Positions 1 through 5,488 of a stretch of DNA of 11,534 nucleotides are shown here, piece after piece. Numbering within the stretch: position 1 is the stretch's first letter; each line of letters begins with the position of its first letter. The stretch comes from an uncultured Sphingomonadales bacterium (lineage in GTDB: Bacteria; Pseudomonadota; Alphaproteobacteria; Sphingomonadales; Sphingomonadaceae), in assembly GCA_903828025.1 (NCBI GenBank), contig CAIKKO010000178.1:1-11534 (forward strand), in the 5' to 3' direction. Made by a program: the position numbers and the translations under genes. The notes under the pieces were generated by a model. It worked only from the letters and a program-made list of their open reading frames with translations. It did not search any database and had not been told where the DNA came from.

Positions 1-1
1 C

Positions 2-223
2 TCCGGTCGGGCTACGCCCTTCCTGCGTGACGCCCCATATCGGCAATTCGAGGAAGCAACCGGCAGACGATCCACTTATCCGTTGCCGATCAATGTGCAG
101 ACCAACCCGGCCACCTCTCAAGACCTCGGCACCTTTGAGAAAATTCTCAGCCGCATCGGCAATGGGGTTGGGTCGCCAACCTCTGGTGGCGTGATCCACA
201 AATCCGTCAGGCTCTTTCGCCAT
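2..223 (-). CDS. Unrecognised protein, N-terminal 74 codons, runs off the left edge
   Basis: An open frame reads from an ATG at 223 leftwards to the window edge without a stop. The product begins MAKEPDGFVDHATRGW and continues with a probable helix rich in Ala, Glu and Leu (about residues 24-38), then a Gly/Arg-rich stretch. An AGGAG-like ribosome site lies about nine bases upstream of the ATG, which favours this start over an out-of-frame ATG nearby. I do not recognise the family and see no signal peptide or membrane segment in the visible part. It sits in the putative element and reads away from the junction, in the same direction as the other small genes there. The C-terminus is missing from the window, so no function is proposed. 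Confidence 0.5.
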   Translation of the reverse strand, partial: MAKEPDGFVDHATRGWRPNPIADAAENFLKGAEVLRGGRVGLHIDRQRISGSSAGCFLELPIWGVTQEGRSPTG

Positions 224-842
224 GCGCCCTGCTCCTCATCCGCCATATGTAGTCTGCACATCGGTCTTTACATCTAAATTGAGCCCATCCCAACTCCGAC
301 TGAATGATTGACGGCGAATTGTCGGCTCCATCGCTTCGAAAAGTTTGAGCCAAAATTTTGGACCTTTTCACCCAAACCCCAGCCCATGGCCGATCTGTGT
401 TTTTCTCCCGGCCCGTTCGCACATTCCCGCGCCCGCCTGCCGCCTCCCGCCTTATGAACGTGTACGCACCCGCCCGCCCCCACATGACGCGCCCACGCGC
501 CCACGCGCCTGCACCGCCTCCGCCAGATCACCGGGGAGCGAGGGGAGCAATGGGCCGCAGGAGCCCGCCAGATGGCTCAGGAGCGCAAGGAAGGGCCGCA
601 CCCTAGTCACAGTGCGGAAAATGCGCCGAAGCGCTCTAAGGCCCGTTTTCGGGCAAAATAGGAGACAGTCCCCGAACGGGGAAAGAGGGGAGGCGCAGCG
701 ATAGGCCGCGAGAGCCCCGCAGAGCCACGCTAGGGCCCTTGCCGGCGATGGCACCAAGGGGAGCCAAGCCCCAAACGCGAAAGGGCCCCCCGGATCACCG
801 GAGAGCCCCACGCGCCTTTCGACAATTTAGCCTAGTCCCGTT
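224..842. other. About 620 bases of GC-rich DNA without a convincing gene
   Basis: No frame here looks persuasively coding. The longest minus-strand frame (811 to 452, possible GTG start, 119 codons) has no ribosome site and an amorphous Pro/Leu/Cys/Arg-rich product. The stretch does hold structure. ACGCGCCY occurs three times in tandem at 487-510. GCCCG-TTTT-CGGGC forms a perfect hairpin at 641-654, and CCCC-GAAC-GGGG another at 670-681. GATCACCRGRGRG appears at 526 and 793, with a third copy at 885 inside the neighbouring small gene. GAGAGCCCC occurs at 710 and 801. Neither hairpin is followed by a T-run, so they are not standard terminators. The part next to 223 should contain the promoter of the leftmost gene, but I see no clear -35/-10 pair. 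Confidence 0.5.
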
Positions 843-968
843 TCACTCCCCCGATCCCGACGCGAGCCGCACTAGCTTGCCAAGGATCACCAGAGGGAGG
901 ACCAGAAGAACAACCAAGAGAACGACCGCGAGCAATTCCAACGCTTGCTCTATCTTGGCCGAACTCAC
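843..968 (-). CDS. Small single-pass membrane protein, 41 aa
   Basis: This 41-residue frame starts with GTG at 968 and ends with TGA at 843. Its GTG overlaps the TGA stop of the gene before it as GTGA, a classic sign of translational coupling. The product has a short polar start (MSSAKIEQALE), one very hydrophobic segment of about 18 residues rich in Leu and Val (about 12-29), then a basic tail with Lys31 and Arg34. By the positive-inside rule the C-terminus would face the cytoplasm. I do not recognise a family. Small membrane proteins downstream of a tiny soluble protein are common in mobile-element accessory operons, but no role can be assigned. A real gene is favoured by the coupling and the clean membrane segment; chance remains possible at this length. 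Confidence 0.5.
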   Translation of the reverse strand: MSSAKIEQALELLAVVLLVVLLVLPLVILGKLVRLASGSGE

Positions 969-1159
969 CCCCCAGCCCCCCGCGTAGCACCTCCCCTAGG
1001 AGAACCCGACAGGCAGGCTTGCTTGAAGCGCTCCCGATCAAACCGGGGATTGGTAGAGGCGAGAGCCGAAGCCAGCGCCTCCGCCACATGACCGACCGGC
1101 CCCGCCGCGCCCGCTTGGAACACGGCCCCGGCGATTAGCTCAAAGTCCCGCCTAGTCAT
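965..1159 (-). CDS. Small hypothetical protein of mobile-element type, 64 aa
   Basis: The product begins MTRRDFELIAGAVF and contains ASTNPRFDRERFKQAC at residues 34-49. This layout, a start like MTRxDFELIA and a later NPRFDRxRF..AC block, is familiar from small uncharacterised proteins of proteobacterial phages, plasmids and islands. The family has no known function. I chose the ATG at 1159 because GGAGG lies eight bases upstream; a longer start at 1201 lacks a ribosome site and would add residues unlike the family. The start overlaps the stop of a short frame before it (ATGACTAG), and its stop overlaps the GTG of the 41-residue membrane protein (GTGA), so the three look coupled. The last 14 residues are Gly/Arg/Ser rich and probably disordered. 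Confidence 0.7.
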   Translation of the reverse strand: MTRRDFELIAGAVFQAGAAGPVGHVAEALASALASTNPRFDRERFKQACLSGSPRGGATRGAGG

Positions 1160-1262
1160 GGTCCCAGCCTCCGCCACCGGAGCAAACCCGCATGGCCTCA
1201 CCCAGCGCCGAAGGGGACAGAACGTCCAAAACGTCCTCAGTCCCTAGACCGTAGCTTTCCAA
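1152..1262 (-). CDS. Possible short protein next to the junction, about 36 aa, start uncertain
   Basis: A minus-strand frame is open from the tRNA anticodon (an in-frame TAA at 1283-1281) to TAG at 1152. It reads ...ESYGLGTEDVLDVLSPSALGEAM..., ending GGGGWDHD, an acidic, protein-like composition. Its stop interlocks with the ATG of the next gene (ATGACTAG), which argues that it is translated. No ATG or GTG is available near the beginning; TTG at 1262 is the best codon and has no clear ribosome site. It may therefore be the tail of a gene cut by integration or rearrangement at the tRNA site, or a leader frame. The family is not recognised. Confidence 0.3.
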   Translation of the reverse strand: MESYGLGTEDVLDVLSPSALGEAMRVCSGGGGWDHD

Positions 1263-1277
1263 GAGGAAGGCGGCATA

Positions 1278-1333
1278 GACTTAAAATCCCTTGAGCACAG
1301 CTCGTGCGGGCTCGAGTCCCGCCGTCCGCACCA
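1278..1333 (+). other. Attachment site: 3' fragment of tRNA-Leu(UAA)
   Basis: The 56 bases fold as the second half of a class II tRNA. The anticodon loop CTTAAAA (1280-1286) reads UAA at 1282-1284. A long variable arm follows with stem GAGC/GCTC around loop ACA (1293-1303). The T stem GCGGG/CCCGC (1306-1310, 1318-1322) closes loop CTCGAGT. The acceptor strand CGTCCGC (1323-1329), discriminator A and encoded CCA (1331-1333) complete it. The matching 5' acceptor strand GCGGACG and a D arm are absent upstream, and anticodon-stem pairing stops after two pairs. It is thus not a working tRNA gene but fits the duplicated core left by an integrase crossing over in or near the anticodon loop. The intact tRNA-Leu is predicted at the other end of the element, outside this window. 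Confidence 0.75.
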
Positions 1334-1402
1334 GGATTTGACAGCACTATAGGCCGCGGGCCGATTGCGCGCCAACGTGTCCAGTTCGGTGTCTTGCCCG
1401 GT

Positions 1403-1438
1403 CAGCTGATAGTTCGGCTGATGGTGCGGTTGATCGTG
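1403..1438 (+). repeat. Three imperfect 12-bp tandem repeats
   Basis: Three units, CAGCTGATAGTT, CGGCTGATGGTG and CGGTTGATCGTG, follow one another without spacer in the non-coding stretch between the tRNA fragment and the RTX gene. A small dyad, TCGC-TTGA-GCGA, follows at 1439-1450. The function is unknown. The rest of 1334-1551 shows no gene I trust; it should contain the promoter of the RTX operon, but no convincing -10/-35 pair is visible. Confidence 0.4.
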
Positions 1439-1551
1439 TCGCTTGAGCGAACCGCCGCACAATCGTCGCGTTTGGTCACGCTAACGATGTTCGTTCCAGC
1501 TAGGTTAAGGAAAGTCTGGCCAATCGGCAAAGCGACCACGGGAGGCGGGCG

Positions 1552-2340
1552 ATGACTGTGATCAATGGGACCCTCAATATCGATACGCTGAACGGCACGG
1601 CACTGGCCGACCAACTCTACGGGCGTGAAGGAAACGACATCCTGAACGGGCTGGCGGGCAATGACACGCTGGATGGCGGCGCCGGCAACGATACCATGAG
1701 CGGCGGTTTGGGCGATGATCTCTACATCGTCGATTCGATCGGCGACAAAGTCATCGAAAATGCCAATGAGGGTACGGACCAGGTCAACGCCAGCGTGAGC
1801 TTCACGCTCGGCGCCTATGTCGAGAACCTCCTGCTCACCGGTTCGGCCGCGATCAACGGGACCGGCAACGCGCTGGCCAACACCTTGACCGGGAATGGCG
1901 GCAACAACACGCTTAGCGGGCTTGCCGGCAACGACATCCTGAACGGCGGTGCGGGGGCGGACGTGCTGATCGGCGGCACCGGCATGGATACGATGACCGG
2001 CGGGCCGGGCAACGACAGGTTCGTGTTCGCTGACGGTGATTTTTTGAGCAAGACCTCGGCCGGAGCAGACACGATTGTCGACTTTAGCCCGGGCGACAAG
2101 ATTGATCTCAGCCTTGTCGACGCGCTGAGCACGGCGACACATTACAACCAGCCGGGCGATCAGGCCTTCGTGTTCATCAACCACAACCGCTTTCATATCC
2201 AGTCCGGGCGGGAGCTGCGGTATGAGGTGGTGGGCGGCAACACCTATGTCTACGGCTCCACCAACGGCGATGCTATCGCCGATTTCTGCATCAAGCTCGA
2301 CGGTGTGCACACGCTCACGTCGAGTGATTTCGTGTTGTAG
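1552..2340 (+). CDS. RTX calcium-binding repeat protein, likely type I secreted
   Basis: This 262-residue protein has two blocks of RTX nonapeptides of the GGxGxDxLx kind, at about residues 24-53 and 115-156, including GREGNDILN, GLAGNDTLD, GGAGNDTMS and GGPGNDRFVF. They are joined by a VENLLLTG-type linker typical of bacterial RTX proteins. After the second block comes a serralysin C-terminal-like segment (DTIVDFSPGDKIDLS, about 173-187). The chain ends in SSDFVL, a hydrophobic tail like the uncleaved C-terminal signal of type I secretion substrates. There is no N-terminal signal peptide and no protease or lipase domain. The repeats should bind Ca2+ and fold outside the cell. The ATG at 1552 has GGGAGG six bases upstream. 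It is first in the operon, 24 bases ahead of the TlpA-like gene. No dedicated ABC exporter is in the window. Confidence 0.85.
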   Translation: MTVINGTLNIDTLNGTALADQLYGREGNDILNGLAGNDTLDGGAGNDTMSGGLGDDLYIVDSIGDKVIENANEGTDQVNASVSFTLGAYVENLLLTGSAAINGTGNALANTLTGNGGNNTLSGLAGNDILNGGAGADVLIGGTGMDTMTGGPGNDRFVFADGDFLSKTSAGADTIVDFSPGDKIDLSLVDALSTATHYNQPGDQAFVFINHNRFHIQSGRELRYEVVGGNTYVYGSTNGDAIADFCIKLDGVHTLTSSDFVL

Positions 2341-2364
2341 TTCAAGGCAGAAGGACGTTCTTTA

Positions 2365-2838
2365 ATGGTCGCATCGGTCCCGGTTTCACGCCGCGTGGCG
2401 CTTGGTGGTATAGTCGGGACTGCCTTGATCGGACTGCAAAGTCCGGCACAGGCCGCAGCCTCGCTCGATCTGGCGCGGTTTCGCGGCAAAGTCGTCTATG
2501 TCGACTTCTGGGCCTCGTGGTGCGGCCCGTGCAAGCTGTCCTTCCCCTTCATGCAAGGTCTGGCGGCGCACTACCCGGGCGGAGAGGTCGCGGTGATCAC
2601 GGTCAATGTCGATCGTGTCAGGGCGCAAGCCGATGCCTTCCTGCGGCAGGTCCACTCCAATCTTCCGGTGATCTACGACGCGCAAGGCGATCTCGCGCAG
2701 ACCTGGAAGGTGGCGGACATGCCAACTTCGCTCGTATTCGATCGCAAAGGCACCATGCGCTTTCGCCACCAGGGTTTCTTCCCCGCCAAGGTGCACGAAT
2801 ACGAAGCCCAAGTTGCCCAGCTTGTGCGCGAGGCCTGA
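2365..2838 (+). CDS. Exported TlpA/thioredoxin-fold disulfide oxidoreductase
   Basis: This 157-residue protein has an N-terminal export signal with a twin arginine (S8-R-R-V), a hydrophobic core and an AQA-type cleavage site near residue 30, so it should act in the periplasm. The SRRVAL sequence is only a partial Tat match; Sec export is equally possible. The thioredoxin fold follows: VVYVDFWASWCGPC with the redox pair Cys53/Cys56, and the cis-proline loop DMPTS at 119-122. The length is usual for a periplasmic TlpA-like reductase without extra domains. AAGGA lies upstream of the ATG. It is followed after 12 bases by the DUF4266 lipoprotein, whose C-terminus has two close cysteines. A thioredoxin-like protein often accompanies DUF4266/DUF3570/ApbE genes, so reduction or maturation of a thiol partner in that system is a reasonable inference. 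Confidence 0.85.
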   Translation: MVASVPVSRRVALGGIVGTALIGLQSPAQAAASLDLARFRGKVVYVDFWASWCGPCKLSFPFMQGLAAHYPGGEVAVITVNVDRVRAQADAFLRQVHSNLPVIYDAQGDLAQTWKVADMPTSLVFDRKGTMRFRHQGFFPAKVHEYEAQVAQLVREA

Positions 2839-2850
2839 AAGGACATGACC

Positions 2851-3075
2851 ATGAAACGAAACCTCGCAGCGGCCCTGCTGATCGCGGCCCTGCCCGCGCT
2901 CGGTGCATGCGCCCATATCGGCGCGCAGCCCTGGCAGCGCGACATTCTCGCGCGCAAGTCGATGCAGCTTGCGCGCGAACCGGCCATCATGGCCTTCGAT
3001 GAACATACTTATTTCAGCAAGGAAGCGGCTTCTGGCGGTCGCAGCTTCGATGGCGGGGGTTGCGGGTGCAATTGA
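2851..3075 (+). CDS. DUF4266 small lipoprotein with C-terminal GGGCGCN
   Basis: This is a 74-residue lipoprotein. A lysine/arginine start (MKRN) and a hydrophobic core lead to the lipobox L17-G-A-C20. The mature protein would be acylated at Cys20, with Ala at +2, which favours the outer membrane. The mature part carries the DUF4266 signature: QPWQRDILA, FDEHTYFSKE with SGG, and the Gly/Cys tail GGGCGCN at 68-74. The length is usual for the family. The second ATG (2851) is chosen because AAGGA lies seven bases before it; the first ATG (2845) is only one base away. The biochemical role of DUF4266 is unknown. The CGC pair could bind a metal or form a thiol centre served by the upstream thioredoxin-like protein. 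It overlaps the start of the DUF3570 gene. Confidence 0.85.
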   Translation: MKRNLAAALLIAALPALGACAHIGAQPWQRDILARKSMQLAREPAIMAFDEHTYFSKEAASGGRSFDGGGCGCN

Positions 3076-4436
3076 AGAACCGGGGCAGCGTTGCCGCAGC
3101 GCTGGGATTGTTGGCGGCCGGCTTGCTGGGGGCATCCCCGGCGCAGGCCGAGGATCGCAGCGATGCGCCTGCCGGGGCAGTGCCATCGCCCAATGCCTAC
3201 GATCAGACCGCGAGCGAGGTTGGGACCGTGGTCGCGGATTCGGCAGTGCTCGTCTATCAGGAGGATGATCACCGCGTGCGGGCGATCGAGTCCGAAACCG
3301 GGCTGACCTGGAATGCCGCGAACGGCATGATCGTTTCCGGCAAATTCACGTATGATTCGCTCACCGGCGCGACCCCCAATGGCGCGGTCCGCTCACGCTA
3401 TTTTCAGACGTTCGTCCCGCCGCGCAAGACCCGGTTCATCGGCGGTGGAGCCGGTGTGATCGATACGCTGACCGGCGCTTCGGGCCGCTATACCGTCGCT
3501 CCCAACCAGCTTCCGGTCGACAAGGGCTTCAAGGATCACCGCGAGGCCTACGATCTGGGCGTGACACTGCCGGTGTCGGAATCGCTTAAGCTCAGTGTGG
3601 GCGGCGATGCCTCTAACGAGACCGATTACAGTTCCTATTCGGCCCGCGCTTCGCTGGCCAAGGATTTGAACGGCAAGAACACCACACTCTCGCTGGGTTT
3701 CAACTACGAGCGCGACAGCATCAGACCTTTCATTGGAGTGCCGCGCGCGCTCTCGTATATGGGAGACATGATTGTCGGCTCGGCCAGGGTGAAGCAGGTC
3801 TACAGCCTTGTCGCGGGCGTGACCCAAGTGCTGACCCCGAACTGGCTGGTGCAGGTCAACTACAGCTTCGGCAACACCCGGGGTTATCAAACCGATCCCT
3901 ACAAAATCTTCGAGCTTGTCGATACAGCAACCGGCGATCCGTTCTACTATATCTACGAAAAGCGGCCTGATCGGCGGACCCGCAACAGCATCTACGCCGC
4001 CACCAAGTTCGCGATCGGTTCGGCGGTGACCGATGCCTCGGTGCGCTGGTATCACGACAGCTGGGGCATCGATTCGATGACCTATGCTCTTTCGGAGCAC
4101 ATGCCGGTGGGCAAGGCCACCTATGTCGAACCGAGCCTCCGCTTTTACCGGCAGACTGCGGCAAACTTCTACCGGCACTATCTCGGCATCGATGAGCCGA
4201 CCCTGGCTTATGTCAGCAGCGATAGCCGTCTGGGCCGGTTTCACGCCTGGACGTTCGGGCTGAAAGCAGGAGTGCATATTGCGCGCAGCCTCGAGATCTA
4301 CGGCGCTGCCGAACGCTATGTGCAGGAAGGCCAGCGGTTTGACCGAACAGCCCCCGGGGTGCTGGCGCACACCGACCTGTTCAGCGGCTCGCGCTCTGTC
4401 AGCCTGATCAGCGGCGTGCGCTTCACGTTTCACTGA
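3060..4436 (+). CDS. DUF3570 outer-membrane beta-barrel protein
   Basis: The 458-residue product has a Sec signal peptide (basic start, Leu/Ala core, SPAQA cleavage near residue 30). A long run of alternating beta strands follows, ending in the aromatic pattern VRFTFH expected for an outer-membrane barrel. Family marks are LVYQEDDHRVRAIE near residues 64-77, YDSLTGATPNGAV at 98-110 and IDTLTGASGRYTVAP at 134-148. Two copies of D-x-L-T-G-A-[T/S] (Asp99-Thr105, Asp135-Ser141) resemble FMN attachment motifs used by ApbE enzymes, and an ApbE-type gene follows directly. The start is uncertain: TTG 3060, GTG 3066 or TTG 3072 are possible, and the last overlaps the DUF4266 stop as TTGA. All three leave a usable signal peptide. 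The stop overlaps the next ATG (TGATG). Function is unproven; a redox-linked envelope role is inferred. Confidence 0.85.
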   Translation: MRVQLKNRGSVAAALGLLAAGLLGASPAQAEDRSDAPAGAVPSPNAYDQTASEVGTVVADSAVLVYQEDDHRVRAIESETGLTWNAANGMIVSGKFTYDSLTGATPNGAVRSRYFQTFVPPRKTRFIGGGAGVIDTLTGASGRYTVAPNQLPVDKGFKDHREAYDLGVTLPVSESLKLSVGGDASNETDYSSYSARASLAKDLNGKNTTLSLGFNYERDSIRPFIGVPRALSYMGDMIVGSARVKQVYSLVAGVTQVLTPNWLVQVNYSFGNTRGYQTDPYKIFELVDTATGDPFYYIYEKRPDRRTRNSIYAATKFAIGSAVTDASVRWYHDSWGIDSMTYALSEHMPVGKATYVEPSLRFYRQTAANFYRHYLGIDEPTLAYVSSDSRLGRFHAWTFGLKAGVHIARSLEIYGAAERYVQEGQRFDRTAPGVLAHTDLFSGSRSVSLISGVRFTFH

Positions 4437-5326
4437 TGGCGCAGAAGCCCAAATCCAGCCCAAAATCAGGTGGCGTGCACAAGCACCGCTTCACCGCGAT
4501 GGGCTGCCCGTGCGAAGTGCAGATCGAAACGCGCGACAGCAAGCTGGCGGCCAGACTGGCGCAGATCGGCGAGGCGGAGGCGCGCCGGATCGAAGCCAAG
4601 TATACCCGCTACAAGCCGACCGGCGTGGTCTGGATGATCAACAACGCGGGCGGCAAGCCGGTGGAGGTGGACGAGGAGACCGCCGGCCTGCTCGATTATG
4701 CCGGGCAGGTCCATGCGCTGAGCGGCGGACGATTCGACGTGACCTCGGGCGTGCTGCGGCGGGTCTGGACATTCGACGGATCGGACCGGGTGCCGGAACC
4801 AGCGCAAGTGGCGGAGCTCATGCCGATGATCGGCTGGAGCAAGGTGGGGTGGGAGCGGCCCCGGCTGACCCTGCCGCAGGGCATGGAGATAGATCTCGGC
4901 GGCATCTGCAAGGAATACGCCGTCGACCGTGCGGCGATGGCGATCATGGCCGAAGGCGAATGTCCCGCGCTGATCAATTTCGGCGGGGATTTGCGCACCA
5001 CCCGCGCCAAGAGCCACGCGCGCTGGGCGGTGGCGATCGAATCGATGGACCCGGCCAAGACGTCGGGAGGGTTGCTGCAAATCGATCAGGGCGCGATTGC
5101 CACCAGCGGCGATGCCAAGCGGTTCCTGCTGCGCGCGGGCAAGCGCTACAGCCATATCCTCGATCCGCGCACCGGATGGCCGGTGGAGAACCCGCCGCGA
5201 TCGGTCACTGTCGCCGCACGCACTTGTGTTCAGGCCGGAACGTTGTCGACGCTCGCCATGCTGCTCGGGCCTGAGGCCGAGAGCTTTCTCAAGGCGGAGA
5301 ATGCCGAAGCCTGGGTGCTGCGCTAG
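4436..5326 (+). CDS. ApbE-family FAD:protein FMN transferase-like protein
   Basis: Family members move FMN from FAD onto a Thr or Ser of a partner protein, using Mg2+. The 296 residues show the ApbE motifs in order: MGCPCEVQI (22-30), GGRFDVTSG (97-105), IDLGGICKEYAVDRA (152-166), NFGGDLR (181-187), AIATSGD (220-226) and HILDPRTGWPV (240-250). Near the C-terminus, where the family usually has ADALATA with a metal-binding Asp, this protein reads QAGTLSTLAM (266-275), so that Asp seems to be Gly268 while Thr272 remains. There is also no signal peptide or lipobox, although most relatives are periplasmic lipoproteins. It may be a divergent subfamily with altered metal use or cytoplasmic action. 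The ATG overlaps the DUF3570 stop (TGATG), so the two are coupled. The family is sure; activity is less so. Confidence 0.85.
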   Translation: MAQKPKSSPKSGGVHKHRFTAMGCPCEVQIETRDSKLAARLAQIGEAEARRIEAKYTRYKPTGVVWMINNAGGKPVEVDEETAGLLDYAGQVHALSGGRFDVTSGVLRRVWTFDGSDRVPEPAQVAELMPMIGWSKVGWERPRLTLPQGMEIDLGGICKEYAVDRAAMAIMAEGECPALINFGGDLRTTRAKSHARWAVAIESMDPAKTSGGLLQIDQGAIATSGDAKRFLLRAGKRYSHILDPRTGWPVENPPRSVTVAARTCVQAGTLSTLAMLLGPEAESFLKAENAEAWVLR

Positions 5327-5488
5327 CCTCGGCACACCATCCTTCTGCAGACCGGCATCGGCCCGGAACCGCACGATAGCCCGGGATGGGTAACATCATG
5401 GCAAGGATCAGCAGGTTAGAAGCTTTCCCGCAGAGCGACGCGTGCCCGATTTCCGAATCACTCGGAGGGCCGCGCTAGGGGAATTGGC

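Larger units (their letters stand above)
1..1333. mobile_element. End of a putative integrated element (genomic island), partial
   Basis: The right boundary is set by a tRNA-Leu 3' fragment (1278-1333) with no matching 5' half next to it. Integrases that target tRNA genes rebuild a whole tRNA at one end and leave a 3' copy at the other, so the element should lie on the 5' side of this fragment, towards position 1. Consistent with that, 1-1277 holds only very small, unfamiliar minus-strand genes and a long GC-rich stretch without a clear gene, whereas everything right of 1552 is well-packed recognisable chromosomal genes. No integrase is visible; it would lie outside the window. The left limit is unknown. 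This is inference from the junction. Confidence 0.5.

Noticed and set aside
641..681. Two GC hairpins as rho-independent terminators
   Set aside because: Neither stem is followed by a T-run on either strand; the only T tract lies in the loop of the first.
452..811. Minus-strand 119-codon frame in the element
   Set aside because: Possible GTG start without ribosome site, Pro/Leu/Cys/Arg-rich product with no domain pattern; typical of an open frame in GC-rich DNA.
1278..1333. tRNA-Leu(UAA) split by a group I intron, with the 5' exon further upstream
   Set aside because: Group I introns in this tRNA interrupt the anticodon itself, but here tRNA-like sequence continues through the whole anticodon loop and two stem pairs before it stops. 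The 5' strand GCGGACG is not found in 1-1277.
1304..1555. Plus-strand frame of 83 codons starting inside the tRNA fragment and overlapping the RTX start
   Set aside because: It begins with GTG within the T arm region, has no ribosome site, and its product is an arbitrary mix partly encoded by the 12-bp repeats.
1402..2310. 302-codon minus-strand frame opposite the RTX gene
   Set aside because: Its product is the mirror of the RTX repeats on the other strand; the plus strand has clear RTX motifs and a proper start.
5385..5477. Possible 30-codon plus-strand frame between the ApbE and PilZ genes
   Set aside because: No ribosome site, no hydrophobic or other recognisable feature, mixed codon choice unlike the neighbours.
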